Shown in pieces: positions 18,412-26,917 of a stretch of DNA of 64,000 nt. The stretch comes from G965233625 sp965233625. GTDB lineage: Bacteria; Planctomycetota; Planctomycetia; Pirellulales; Pirellulaceae. The stretch lies in NCBI GenBank assembly GCA_965233625.1, contig OZ247499.1:2790001-2854000 (forward strand), given 5' to 3'. The notes under the pieces were generated by a model. It was not told where the DNA came from, did no database searches, and saw only the letters and a list, made by a program, of their open reading frames with translations. Position 1 is the stretch's first letter; each line of letters begins with the position of its first letter. The position numbers were made by a program, and so were the translations under genes.

Positions 18412-18495
18412 CTCACTGATTCATCCGCCCCCGCCATCGCATAACCGGGCCGGGGCGAAGCAAATTCCATTCACCAGATAACCGCGGAACTAACT

Positions 18496-19944
18496 ATGGC
18501 GACCGCTACCGGCCAGAACATCGGACATATCACGCAGATCATCGGTTCGACCTTTGATGCGGAATTTCCCGAAGACAAACTGCCTGAGATTTTTAACGCA
18601 ATCAAAGTGCAGTCGGAGCACAAAGGCATCAGCATCGACCTGACCGGTGAGGTGCAGAACCACCTCGGCGGCGGCCGCGTGCGTTGTGTGGCGCTGGGTA
18701 GCACCGACGGCCTGATCCGCGGGCAGGAATGTATCGACACCGGCGCCCCGGTGCAGGTGCCCGTAGGCGATGCCACACTGGGCCGCGTGTTTAACATGCT
18801 GGGCGAACCGGTTGACGCGGCTGGCCCGGTCAACGCTGAAGAGAAACGCTCGATTCACCGTCCCGCCCCGGCTCTTTCCGAGCTTTCGACCAGTACCGAA
18901 CTGTTCGAGACGGGCATTAAGGTGGTTGACCTTCTGACCCCGTTTGTCCGCGGTGGTAAGGCCGGGCTGTTCGGCGGCGCCGGTCTGGGTAAGACGGTTA
19001 TTCTGACAGAGCTTATTGCCCGTATCGCCAGTAGCCACGGTGGTTACTCCGTGTTTGCCGGTGTGGGTGAGCGTACGCGTGAAGGTACGGACCTGTGGCG
19101 GGAAATGAAAGAAGCCAAGATTGGCGACACCGGCCGCAGTGTTATCGAACAGACATGTATGGTGTTCGGCCAGATGAACGAGCCACCAGGCGCCCGTCTG
19201 CGTGTTGCACTTTCGGCCCTGACTATGGCGGAACACTTCCGCGATACCACCGGTAAAGATACGCTGCTGTTTGTGGACAACATCTTCCGCTTCTCGCAGG
19301 CGGGTAGTGAAGTGTCCGCGCTGCTGGGTCGTATGCCATCTGCTGTGGGTTACCAGCCCACGCTGGCCACAGAAATGGGCGCCTTGCAGGAGCGTATTGC
19401 TTCGACGGACAAGGGTGCTATTACCTCGGTGCAAGCCGTTTACGTTCCGGCGGATGATCCGACCGACCCGGCTCCTGCCACGGCGTTCGGCCAGCTGGAT
19501 GCGTTTATCTATCTGGAACGTTCGATTTCGGAAAAAGGTATTTACCCGGCGATCGACCCGCTGGCTTCTTCGAGTCGTATTCTCGATCCGCAGTATGTGG
19601 GCGACCGTCACTACAACATCGCCCGCCGCGTCCAGACCACCCTGCAGCGTTACCGCGAACTGCAGGACATTATCGCGATTCTGGGTGTGGACGAACTCAG
19701 CGAAGCAGACAAACTGGTCGTGCATCGCGCCCGCCGTATCGAACGCTTCCTGTCGCAGCCGTTTATTGTGGCGGAAGTGTTTACTGGCAAGCCGGGTGAA
19801 ATCACCACCATGGAAGACACCATCCGCAGCTTTGAAGAAATCTGCGACGGTAAGTGGGATCACCTGCCCGAAGACGCGTTCATGTATGTTGGCCCCATCG
19901 AACAGGCCGAAGAACAAGCCAAGAAGATGGCGAAGGGAAAGTAA
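18496..19944 (+). CDS. atpD: ATP synthase F1 subunit beta
   Basis: Catalytic subunit. 482 residues. Walker A is GGAGLGKT at residues 160-167, followed by GVGERTREG (catalytic Glu and ligand region) at about 189-197. LLFVDNIFRFSQAGSEVSALLGRMPSAVGYQPTL is the Walker B and signature region, and the DELSEADK motif (a DELSEED variant) is in the C-terminal domain. It is followed by atpC after 3 bases. Confidence 0.98.
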   Translation: MATATGQNIGHITQIIGSTFDAEFPEDKLPEIFNAIKVQSEHKGISIDLTGEVQNHLGGGRVRCVALGSTDGLIRGQECIDTGAPVQVPVGDATLGRVFNMLGEPVDAAGPVNAEEKRSIHRPAPALSELSTSTELFETGIKVVDLLTPFVRGGKAGLFGGAGLGKTVILTELIARIASSHGGYSVFAGVGERTREGTDLWREMKEAKIGDTGRSVIEQTCMVFGQMNEPPGARLRVALSALTMAEHFRDTTGKDTLLFVDNIFRFSQAGSEVSALLGRMPSAVGYQPTLATEMGALQERIASTDKGAITSVQAVYVPADDPTDPAPATAFGQLDAFIYLERSISEKGIYPAIDPLASSSRILDPQYVGDRHYNIARRVQTTLQRYRELQDIIAILGVDELSEADKLVVHRARRIERFLSQPFIVAEVFTGKPGEITTMEDTIRSFEEICDGKWDHLPEDAFMYVGPIEQAEEQAKKMAKGK

Positions 19945-19947
19945 CGC

Positions 19948-20340
19948 ATGGCTGAGCTCGTATGCAGTGTAGTTACGCCCGAAGAAACCGCACTGGAAAC
20001 CAAAGCCGAATTCCTCGCCGTAACGCTTTACGACGGCGAGATTGGCATCGCACCGTTGCATAGCCCCATGATCGGCCGGCTAGGCTGCGGCGAACTGCGC
20101 ATCACCTCGCAGGGCGAAACGCACAAGTTCTTTATCGACGGCGGCTTTATTCAGGTTGCCAACGATGTTGTATCGCTTCTCACCAGCAGCCTGACCAAGG
20201 CCGATGAGATCGACGTGGAAGCCGTCCGCGCTCAGCTCAAAGAAGCTGAAACCATGACGCCCACCACGGACGAAGATTTCGCCGCCCGCGATAAGCAGAT
20301 GGAAGAAGCCCGCGCGAAGCTGGCAATTGTCGCTGGCTAA
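19948..20340 (+). CDS. atpC: ATP synthase F1 subunit epsilon
   Basis: 130 residues. N-terminal beta sandwich with VVTPEETALETKAEFLAV, DGEIGIAPLHSPMIGRL and FFIDGGFIQVANDVVSLL, then a two-helix C-terminal hairpin. It couples the shaft to the c-ring and can inhibit hydrolysis. Last gene of the operon; hairpins follow at 20352-20420. Confidence 0.96.
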   Translation: MAELVCSVVTPEETALETKAEFLAVTLYDGEIGIAPLHSPMIGRLGCGELRITSQGETHKFFIDGGFIQVANDVVSLLTSSLTKADEIDVEAVRAQLKEAETMTPTTDEDFAARDKQMEEARAKLAIVAG

Positions 20341-20351
20341 CCGCGGTTCGC

Positions 20352-20420
20352 TGCGTTCCGCGGGTCGACTGCGGAACGCATCTGGCCGGCAGACTTCTTA
20401 AACATCTGCCGGTCTTGTTG
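20352..20420 (+). terminator. Probable terminator hairpins after the atp operon
   Basis: Two consecutive hairpins lie just past atpC: perfect 10-base arms at 20352-20361 and 20371-20380 (TGCGTTCCGC), and 8-base arms CCGGCAGA at 20386-20393 and 20405-20412, followed by the T-rich TCTTGTT. The T tract is short, so termination may be partial. Confidence 0.55.
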
Positions 20421-20695
20421 CATACACGGAATCTGCCGGCAGTGCAGGATGTTCCGTGTCCTCTGATCGTCCTATCCTGGGACGCTGGGCCAGTCGTATG
20501 GCGTTTGATGTCCGCCATTGAATACACGGTTTCGCATCGTTCGCGGTTGCGCTGCTGCACAATTAGCACGGGTGGAAATACCGGCCCGCGCTCTGCCGCG
20601 TATTCCCCGCAGGAGCAAACTGATTTGACCACGCGCAGAATCAGCGGACGATAGGAGAACTGTTATTTCCCGCAACAAGGAAGGAGCAGGGGCTG
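20421..20695. other. Intergenic, no gene seen
   Basis: Together with the hairpins before it, this makes a 355-base space between atpC and the next gene. Short frames on both strands show no ribosome site or domain. AAGGAGCAGGGGCTG just before ATG 20696 gives a good AAGGAG site for the next gene. Confidence 0.45.
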
Positions 20696-21682
20696 ATGAC
20701 CAATACACGCGCATTCCGTTTTACTTTTCTTTTGCTGCTGCTGGCAGCGGGCACCTCGCAAGCGGAAACACTTCTGCCAGGTCCACAGACCACAACGGGT
20801 TATCCGTTGTTTGAAAGCGATGCCTTCTTCGAGTCGTTGCCTGGTGAGGCTCCTGAATTCCGCGCACAGTGCTGCGCCCGGCCAGGATGGCAGGAGAATT
20901 TGAGTCTGTTCGCAGGCCTGGACGGTTCTAAACAGCCGCAGGATTTTGGCGTGAACGCTAACATCGGGCCGCGGTTCGCCGTGGATACAGGTGTGCCGCT
21001 GGCGCCGGAATACGGGCTGGGGCTGCACCTGGGCAGCTCATTGGTCTTCACTGAAAACGCGGTCCGCGTGTACGAACTGGTGGGCGAGGCAGAAGACCGG
21101 CAGCAGAACTTTAACACCATCGGGCTGTATCAGCGGATGGATAACGGCTTCTCCTGGGAAGTGGCCTACGATGTGCTGATCGAATCGTCTTTCGACACAT
21201 TTGTGCTTTCACAATGGCGGTTCCGCACGGCGTACCAGCTAGCGCCGCAGACAGAAATTGGCTTCACGCTGAACATCTCCAGCCTGGAAGATCAAGGGAA
21301 TTTCGGCGCCACGCCGGTCACGCTGAAGCCTATCGACATGGGTACGGTGTACATCCGTCAGTTCTGGCAAAGCGGCACGCAGACCACGTTCTGGATCGGC
21401 GCCGGAGAGGGCCACGGCGAAGATAACCCAGTGACGGGCCGTTCGCAGGCGTCGGATGACGACCTGATCCTGGGGGCTGATTTCCTCGCGCCTTTGAACG
21501 ATCACCTGGCGTTATACGGCGAAGCGAATCTGGTTCTGCCCGCAGATACCGGGGCCGTGGATGCATTCCTGGGGATTCAGTGGTATCCGTGGAGCAGCGC
21601 CTACCGCGCACGTCGCGGCGCCACATCGCCCGTACTTCCTGTGGCAAGCTCTCCGACATTTACGGTTGATCTAAGGCAGTAA
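20696..21682 (+). CDS. Exported protein, probably outer-membrane-associated
   Basis: 328 residues with a clear signal peptide (FRFTFLLLLLAAGTSQA, cleavage near residue 23) and an AAGGAG site before the ATG. The mature part is rich in Gly, aromatic residues and alternating polar/non-polar stretches (LSLFAGLDG, YGLGLHLGSSLVF, FRTAYQLAPQTEIGFTLN, LALYGEANLVL), which suggest beta strands of a barrel or surface protein. There is a CC pair in AQCCARPGW. Related-looking proteins of unknown function are common in Pirellula-type planctomycetes; I do not assign a family with certainty. Confidence 0.65.
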   Translation: MTNTRAFRFTFLLLLLAAGTSQAETLLPGPQTTTGYPLFESDAFFESLPGEAPEFRAQCCARPGWQENLSLFAGLDGSKQPQDFGVNANIGPRFAVDTGVPLAPEYGLGLHLGSSLVFTENAVRVYELVGEAEDRQQNFNTIGLYQRMDNGFSWEVAYDVLIESSFDTFVLSQWRFRTAYQLAPQTEIGFTLNISSLEDQGNFGATPVTLKPIDMGTVYIRQFWQSGTQTTFWIGAGEGHGEDNPVTGRSQASDDDLILGADFLAPLNDHLALYGEANLVLPADTGAVDAFLGIQWYPWSSAYRARRGATSPVLPVASSPTFTVDLRQ

Positions 21683-21867
21683 AGGCAGGTCTTACCTCAA
21701 TTGTTTTGTATAAGGTGGTACGACCGTTACAGCCGCCGCAGAAAACGATTATACGGATGTTCCGTTGCCGCAGATCAACGTCTTGCAGTTGCCAACTAGT
21801 ATTTCTGACCAATGCTTTCACAGTCGATCCCTGGCGATAGACGCCGACAACTGACGAAAGCTTCTGG

Positions 21868-24800
21868 ATGAATTCGAATACTCGCACGGCATCCGTTACG
21901 CCGCAGGACGTTGAGCTTGCGTTGTGTGAACGCTATCGCGTGCTTAAACCACAGTCGGCCGGGCTCGACGCTGTTTCGTACGTCGCGCTGGATACGTTGA
22001 ACGGCGATGCTGTAAGTCTTAGACGGTTTAAGCCCACGCGGTTCGCGTCTGCAGAAGCGGACTTTACATCGCGATTGAAGCTGGCCGACCTGCTGACGCA
22101 TGCAAGTTGTCTGACACTCCGTCACACTTCGTTGCAAAACGACGGGCCGTTCTTTGTGGTCGATTATTGCAGCGGGCAGACGTTACCCGCCTGGCTGCAA
22201 GCGGAAGAATCGTTGCAACCCGGCAAGCTGCTGTGGGTTGCGCGTGGCATTGCCGGAGCAATTGCAGCGGCACACCGGCTTTCAATCTTTCACGGCGGGC
22301 TGCACGCCGGCGCCGTGCACGTAGAAGATGGTCGCGCGGTCATCGACTTCACAAGGATTGATGCGGGACAGTACAAAGATCCACTGCAGATCGAATCCGC
22401 CAGCGAGTCTGGCGATGTGCGTTGCCTGGCTCAGCTGCTTCACGAACTGCTGGGCAGTGAAGAAGTGGTTAGCTGGTTGCGGTCGCAATCGCCACGTCAT
22501 GCCGTCGCGTTGCTCCAGTTGCTTCGCACGACGCCCACAGCCTCCGACGCGGCGACACCGTTAGCAACTGAATTTGAAGAACTGCTGGCAAGCTTTACAG
22601 AATCGCAAGTCATACCGCCCGGTACCGGGTCGCCAACGCTGCCTGGTTCGCCCGGTTTCGACGAGGACGACACCACCGCTGAAACGCCGGTGGCGCCGGT
22701 CGTGACGCCCCTACCAGATGGCTCAGCGACCGGCTTCGATGAAGAAGGTGCAACGGCGGAAACGCCCGTTTCGCAGATCGTTCCGGTGGACTTCGACGAG
22801 GACGCCGCCACGGCGGAAAGGCAGGGCCCTGCTTTACTACAGCCGCTTGGCCTGGAAGACCAGAACACTGCCATCCGCCAGCTCAACGCGTTAGATCCCG
22901 CCGGCGAATATGAGAAGCCCGTTGGCCCAGGCGACATTTTGGGGCGTTACCGCCTGACGGCGACTCTTGGGCAAGGCGGCATGGGCACCGTCTATAAAGC
23001 GGAAGATGTGGGCACGGGCGAAACGGTCGCCGTCAAGCTGCTCAATAACGCGATGTCCTTGAAACCGAACGCCCTGCGCCGCTTCCAGAAAGAAGCCCGC
23101 CTGCTGGCCGCGGTGAACAATCCTTACGTGACCAATCTGATTGAGGTCAACGAGGTTGATGGACGGAACTATCTGGTTCTTGAATTCGTTGATGGCTCGG
23201 ACCTTAAAAAACTACTGGCCTACGAAGAGATCCTGGACGAACAGCGGGCGCTGAACATTGCTGCCGACGTGGCGCGCGCCTTGGTGGACGCCCATCAGCA
23301 GGGCATCGTGCATCGCGATATTAAGCCCGACAACATCCTGCTGGCACGACAGTCCGATGGCGAAGAGCCACAAGTCAAACTCTCTGACTTTGGCATTGCC
23401 CGGCACATCGATCAGTCCGAGTCGCTGGCCGTCACGCAGGCGGGGTCCGTCATTGGTACGCCGCTTTACATGGCGCCGGAACAGTGCAAAGCGCAGGGCG
23501 AAATCTGCCCGCAGTCCGATATCTACGCGCTGGGCGTAACGCTGTTTCAGATGCTGACGGGCCGTCCGCCGTTTACTGCGGACGATTCGATGAAGCTGGC
23601 CGCCATGCATTGCTTCGAGGCGCCGCCCGTCGTCAGCCAGGTGAATCCGCATGTCAGCGATGCAGCCAGCAACATCGTCGCCCGCGCCTTGGCGAAACGG
23701 CCTGAAGATCGTTTCACCGATGCCGCACATCTGCTGACCACGTTAGAAAAACTGCTCCGCGGAGACACTTCGCCGGCTGAGCAGCATCCGCAGCTGCCCG
23801 ACCACGACGCCAGCCGGCTCTTTGAACGCACCTACGAGTGGCAACTGGATTCTTCGCCGGAGGAACTCTGGCCGCTGGTTTCCGACACCAACCGCGTGAA
23901 CCGGGCGATGGGTCTGCCTGCGGTTGAGTATTCCACCAGACCCACGGAAAACCCTGACGGCACGAAAGCCTCTCTACGATACGGTGAAATAAAACTGGCG
24001 GGCATCAAAATACGCTGGCAGGAGAATCCGTTTGAATGGATCGAAGGCCGCCGGATGGGCGTGCTCCGCGAGTTTGAAGGCGGCCCTTTCAAATGGTTCA
24101 TGAACGTCGTCGAGCTTCAGCCCGGCGCCGCGGGCGGAACGCTGCTGAAACACACTATCCGCATCGCCCCGCAGAATGTGCTGGGACGCGTACTGGCCAA
24201 CATCGAAGGCGGTGGAAAAGCGCGGCGGGCGCTGGATAAGGTCTACCGCCGTATCGATCAGACACTCAACAACGGCCAGCAGGCAGAGGCGTATGCAGAC
24301 CCGTTTGAAACACCGGCTGCTCTTACCAAGGCAAGGCAGAAACGCCTTGAACTGCGAACCGCCAAAGTGTCGTCGCGCGGCGTCCGGTTAGAGCTGGCCA
24401 ACAAACTGGCGGAGTTCATTGAGAAAGCATCTTCGCACGAAGTGATGAAGATCCGGCCCATCGCACTGGCGACCCGGTTGAAGGAATCGCAAGACGTGGT
24501 GACGGATGCCTGCCTGGTCGCCGCCAGCGAGGGATTGCTTTCGCTTGAGTGGGACATTCTTTGCCCCGTGTGCCGCGTGGCTTCCAGCAGTTGCGATTCG
24601 TTAAAAGAGCTGACCAGCCACGCACATTGCGAAGCATGCAACCTCGACTTCGAGTCGGACGCCGGTAACGCCATCGAGATGGTGTTCCGCGTTCCCAGCG
24701 ACCTTCGCGATATCAACACCGCAACCTACTGTGCCGGCGGGCCGTTTCATCTTCCGCATGTGGTGGCCCAGATCCGTTTGCAGCCGGGTGAAGTCTTCCC

Positions 24801-25653
24801 GTTAGAGCTATCGCTGCCTTGCGGTGAATATCTGCTGCGGGGTCCGGGACTGCCCAAAGCGGTGCCCGTACACGTCCAGGCATCGGCCGCGCCGTCGCGT
24901 TGTGAGTTGAAGCTGGAACCGGCGCTCGATCCGCGTTTCAGTCCAGTGCTGCGTGCTGGCGGTCAGATGCTGACGCTGACCAACGCTTTTGACTATCTGC
25001 AGGTCGTCCGCATCGAAAACACCATTCCGCGGCAGGATGTGATTACTGCTGCCGCTGCTTCGGCGCTACCACGTTTCCGCGAACTGTTCCCCGGCCAGGT
25101 GCTGGATTCCGGGCGGCTGATGTCGGTCGGACAGATCACGCTGCTGGTGACCGGTGTAGAAAACGCCGACGACTTATACAACGAACTTGGCGATGCCGAC
25201 GCCTATGGCCGCATCCGCCAGCATCTGACCGTGCTGGATGGCGAAGTGCGCCGCGGACGTGGCGCCGTGGTGAAGACGCAGGGCGAAGGGTTAATGGCAG
25301 CCTTCGAAGACGCGGCTGACGCTGTTTCTGCGGCGTTGCGGATGCGTACGGCAATTGCTGACAACCCGGAAACCGCGGGTCTTCGGTTGAACATTGCCAT
25401 TCACCGCGGCCCGTCGCTGATTGCCAGCGTGAACGACCGCCTGGATTACTTTGGCGCAACTGCCCGCACCGCCGTCGCCCTGGTCAGCCAGGCGGGTGGC
25501 GGTATTGCGATTACCGAACAAGCGTACGGCGACCCGGTTGTCGCCGGCATTCTTCAAGATCCCCACATCGAAAGCAGCGTCCGCGAAATCGATCTGCCCT
25601 GCGGACCGGGCTGTCTGGTACAGACCATTGAGCCACAAAGAGAGACATCATGA
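21868..25653 (+). CDS. Multidomain Ser/Thr kinase with START-like and degenerate cyclase domains
   Basis: 1261 residues. Residues 22-220: kinase-like fold without a catalytic loop (HGGLHAG in place of HRD). Residues 264-318: three acidic repeats FDE-x-x-x-TAE. Residues 355-632: complete protein kinase, with GQGGMG loop 368-373, Lys390, HRD 482-484, DFG 507-509 and APE 536-538. Residues 653-800: START/SRPBCC-like domain (TYEWQLDSSPEELWPLVSDTNR). Residues 895-925: CPVC...CEAC zinc ribbon inside a probable DUF5939-type region. Residues 1088-1225: class III cyclase fold in which the first metal Asp is Gly and the Asn/Arg pair is lost. No membrane segment, so cytoplasmic. Its stop overlaps the start of the FHA-EAL gene (ATGA), so the two are translationally coupled. 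Confidence 0.9.
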   Translation: MNSNTRTASVTPQDVELALCERYRVLKPQSAGLDAVSYVALDTLNGDAVSLRRFKPTRFASAEADFTSRLKLADLLTHASCLTLRHTSLQNDGPFFVVDYCSGQTLPAWLQAEESLQPGKLLWVARGIAGAIAAAHRLSIFHGGLHAGAVHVEDGRAVIDFTRIDAGQYKDPLQIESASESGDVRCLAQLLHELLGSEEVVSWLRSQSPRHAVALLQLLRTTPTASDAATPLATEFEELLASFTESQVIPPGTGSPTLPGSPGFDEDDTTAETPVAPVVTPLPDGSATGFDEEGATAETPVSQIVPVDFDEDAATAERQGPALLQPLGLEDQNTAIRQLNALDPAGEYEKPVGPGDILGRYRLTATLGQGGMGTVYKAEDVGTGETVAVKLLNNAMSLKPNALRRFQKEARLLAAVNNPYVTNLIEVNEVDGRNYLVLEFVDGSDLKKLLAYEEILDEQRALNIAADVARALVDAHQQGIVHRDIKPDNILLARQSDGEEPQVKLSDFGIARHIDQSESLAVTQAGSVIGTPLYMAPEQCKAQGEICPQSDIYALGVTLFQMLTGRPPFTADDSMKLAAMHCFEAPPVVSQVNPHVSDAASNIVARALAKRPEDRFTDAAHLLTTLEKLLRGDTSPAEQHPQLPDHDASRLFERTYEWQLDSSPEELWPLVSDTNRVNRAMGLPAVEYSTRPTENPDGTKASLRYGEIKLAGIKIRWQENPFEWIEGRRMGVLREFEGGPFKWFMNVVELQPGAAGGTLLKHTIRIAPQNVLGRVLANIEGGGKARRALDKVYRRIDQTLNNGQQAEAYADPFETPAALTKARQKRLELRTAKVSSRGVRLELANKLAEFIEKASSHEVMKIRPIALATRLKESQDVVTDACLVAASEGLLSLEWDILCPVCRVASSSCDSLKELTSHAHCEACNLDFESDAGNAIEMVFRVPSDLRDINTATYCAGGPFHLPHVVAQIRLQPGEVFPLELSLPCGEYLLRGPGLPKAVPVHVQASAAPSRCELKLEPALDPRFSPVLRAGGQMLTLTNAFDYLQVVRIENTIPRQDVITAAAASALPRFRELFPGQVLDSGRLMSVGQITLLVTGVENADDLYNELGDADAYGRIRQHLTVLDGEVRRGRGAVVKTQGEGLMAAFEDAADAVSAALRMRTAIADNPETAGLRLNIAIHRGPSLIASVNDRLDYFGATARTAVALVSQAGGGIAITEQAYGDPVVAGILQDPHIESSVREIDLPCGPGCLVQTIEPQRETS

Positions 25654-26753
25654 ACCAGTTTGAAACCATGGCCCCGGCCGCCGGAACTGCGCAGAAGATC
25701 TGGAAGCTTGCAGAGTTGCGAAGCGACGGCGCCGCGCCGCGCGTGACTGTGTTGACGGAGATTCCTGTCACCGTCGGACGCGTTTCCAGCGCCGTGCTGG
25801 CCATTGCAGATTCTTCCGTCTCCAAGCGTCATGCGGAACTGCGTATGGGTCCGGACGGCCCGGTGGTTCACGATCTAGGCAGCACCAACGGTACGCATGT
25901 CAACGGTCAGCGTGTGCAGCACGCCCAGTTGAAAACAGGCGACGTGTTGCAGTTTGCCAATGCAATCTTCCGCGTCACCTGCGAAGATCCAGAAGAACAT
26001 TGCGCCACGCAGGAAGAAGGCGCCCAACCCTGGGCACAGGCACTGATTCAGTTCGATTCGCTGATGAACGCCAACGGATTGCTGCCCAACTTTCAACCAA
26101 TCATCAAACTTGCCACCGGCGCCGGCTGCGGCTACGAGATGCTGGCGCGTTCCAGCCTTAGCGGCCTGGAGCACCCCGGCCTGATGTTCTCCACCGCCGC
26201 GCAGCTGGAACAGGAAGTGGGACTAAGCGAGATGCTCCGCGTGGAAGGGGCAGCAGGCGCCGGCAAACTCGCTTCGCCCGGTGAGATTTTTATGAATACG
26301 CATCCGAAAGAAATTGGCAAAACGCGGTTCCTGGATTCGCTGACCGAACTCCGCCAGAAGGCGCCGTCACTACGCCTGGTTATTGAATTGCACGAAGGCG
26401 CTATTACCAGTGTTGCGGAAATGCGTCAGTTGCGTGACCACCTGAATACGCTGAGCATGGGACTGGCCTACGATGACTTCGGTGCGGGGCAGGCACGGCT
26501 GGATGAACTGGCGGATGTGCCGCCCGACTATCTGAAGTTTGATATCAAGCTGATCCGCGGTATCGATGACACCACATCGCCCAAGCACAGCCTTGTTGCG
26601 TCTCTGGTAAACATGGTGCTGCAACTGGGCGTGAAGCCTCTGGCGGAAGGTGTTGAAACCGCCGGTGAAGCTGCTGCCTGTATCGACCTCGGCTTTCAGT
26701 TCGCACAAGGCTACTTCTACGGTCGCCCGACGCCGCTCTCTCTGCTACTTTAA
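25650..26753 (+). CDS. FHA-EAL protein, predicted c-di-GMP phosphodiesterase
   Basis: 367 residues. Residues 30-108 are a forkhead-associated domain, a phosphothreonine reader: GR at 43-44, SKRHAE at 58-63, DLGSTNGTHVNG at 75-86. Residues 130-367 are an EAL domain, which hydrolyses cyclic di-GMP to pGpG. The usual metal and catalytic residues are in place: Glu163 (in EML), Asn216, Glu246, Asp275-Asp276 (DDFGAG), Lys296, Glu333 and Glu336 (AEGVET), Gln353. It should therefore be active, though untested. No membrane segment or PAS domain. It overlaps the upstream kinase gene by four bases, so the FHA may bind phosphorylated residues of that kinase. Confidence 0.92.
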   Translation: MNQFETMAPAAGTAQKIWKLAELRSDGAAPRVTVLTEIPVTVGRVSSAVLAIADSSVSKRHAELRMGPDGPVVHDLGSTNGTHVNGQRVQHAQLKTGDVLQFANAIFRVTCEDPEEHCATQEEGAQPWAQALIQFDSLMNANGLLPNFQPIIKLATGAGCGYEMLARSSLSGLEHPGLMFSTAAQLEQEVGLSEMLRVEGAAGAGKLASPGEIFMNTHPKEIGKTRFLDSLTELRQKAPSLRLVIELHEGAITSVAEMRQLRDHLNTLSMGLAYDDFGAGQARLDELADVPPDYLKFDIKLIRGIDDTTSPKHSLVASLVNMVLQLGVKPLAEGVETAGEAAACIDLGFQFAQGYFYGRPTPLSLLL

Positions 26754-26766
26754 GCGCTGGATAGGG

Positions 26767-26858
26767 GCGGGCGCCCGCCTCATCCCCGTAGGTCAGGCGC
26801 CTGCCTGACAGTGGTTGAGATAGACCTTCGCGCTGTCAGGCAGGCGCCTGACCTACGG
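26767..26858. repeat. REP-type palindromes, inverted pair
   Basis: Perfect 25-base inverted repeats at 26786-26810 (CCGTAGGTCAGGCGCCTGCC...) and 26834-26858, separated by 23 bases; each arm holds the palindrome CAGGCGCCTG. A further palindrome GCGGGCGCCCGC lies at about 26768-26779. The same GGCAGGCGCCTGCC core occurs around the RAYT gene at 30751 and 31402-31489. It fills most of the 164 bases between the EAL gene and the hydantoinase gene and could act as a terminator in the transcript. Confidence 0.8.
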
Positions 26859-26917
26859 CTTATAAGTGATGCAGCCCGGCAATTAGCGGTAGTCAATCTA
26901 CTTAAGCAAGCAGCGGC

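Noticed and set aside
18490..20061. 523-codon open frame on the minus strand over atpD and atpC
   Set aside because: Same cause; atpD and atpC on the plus strand are unmistakable.
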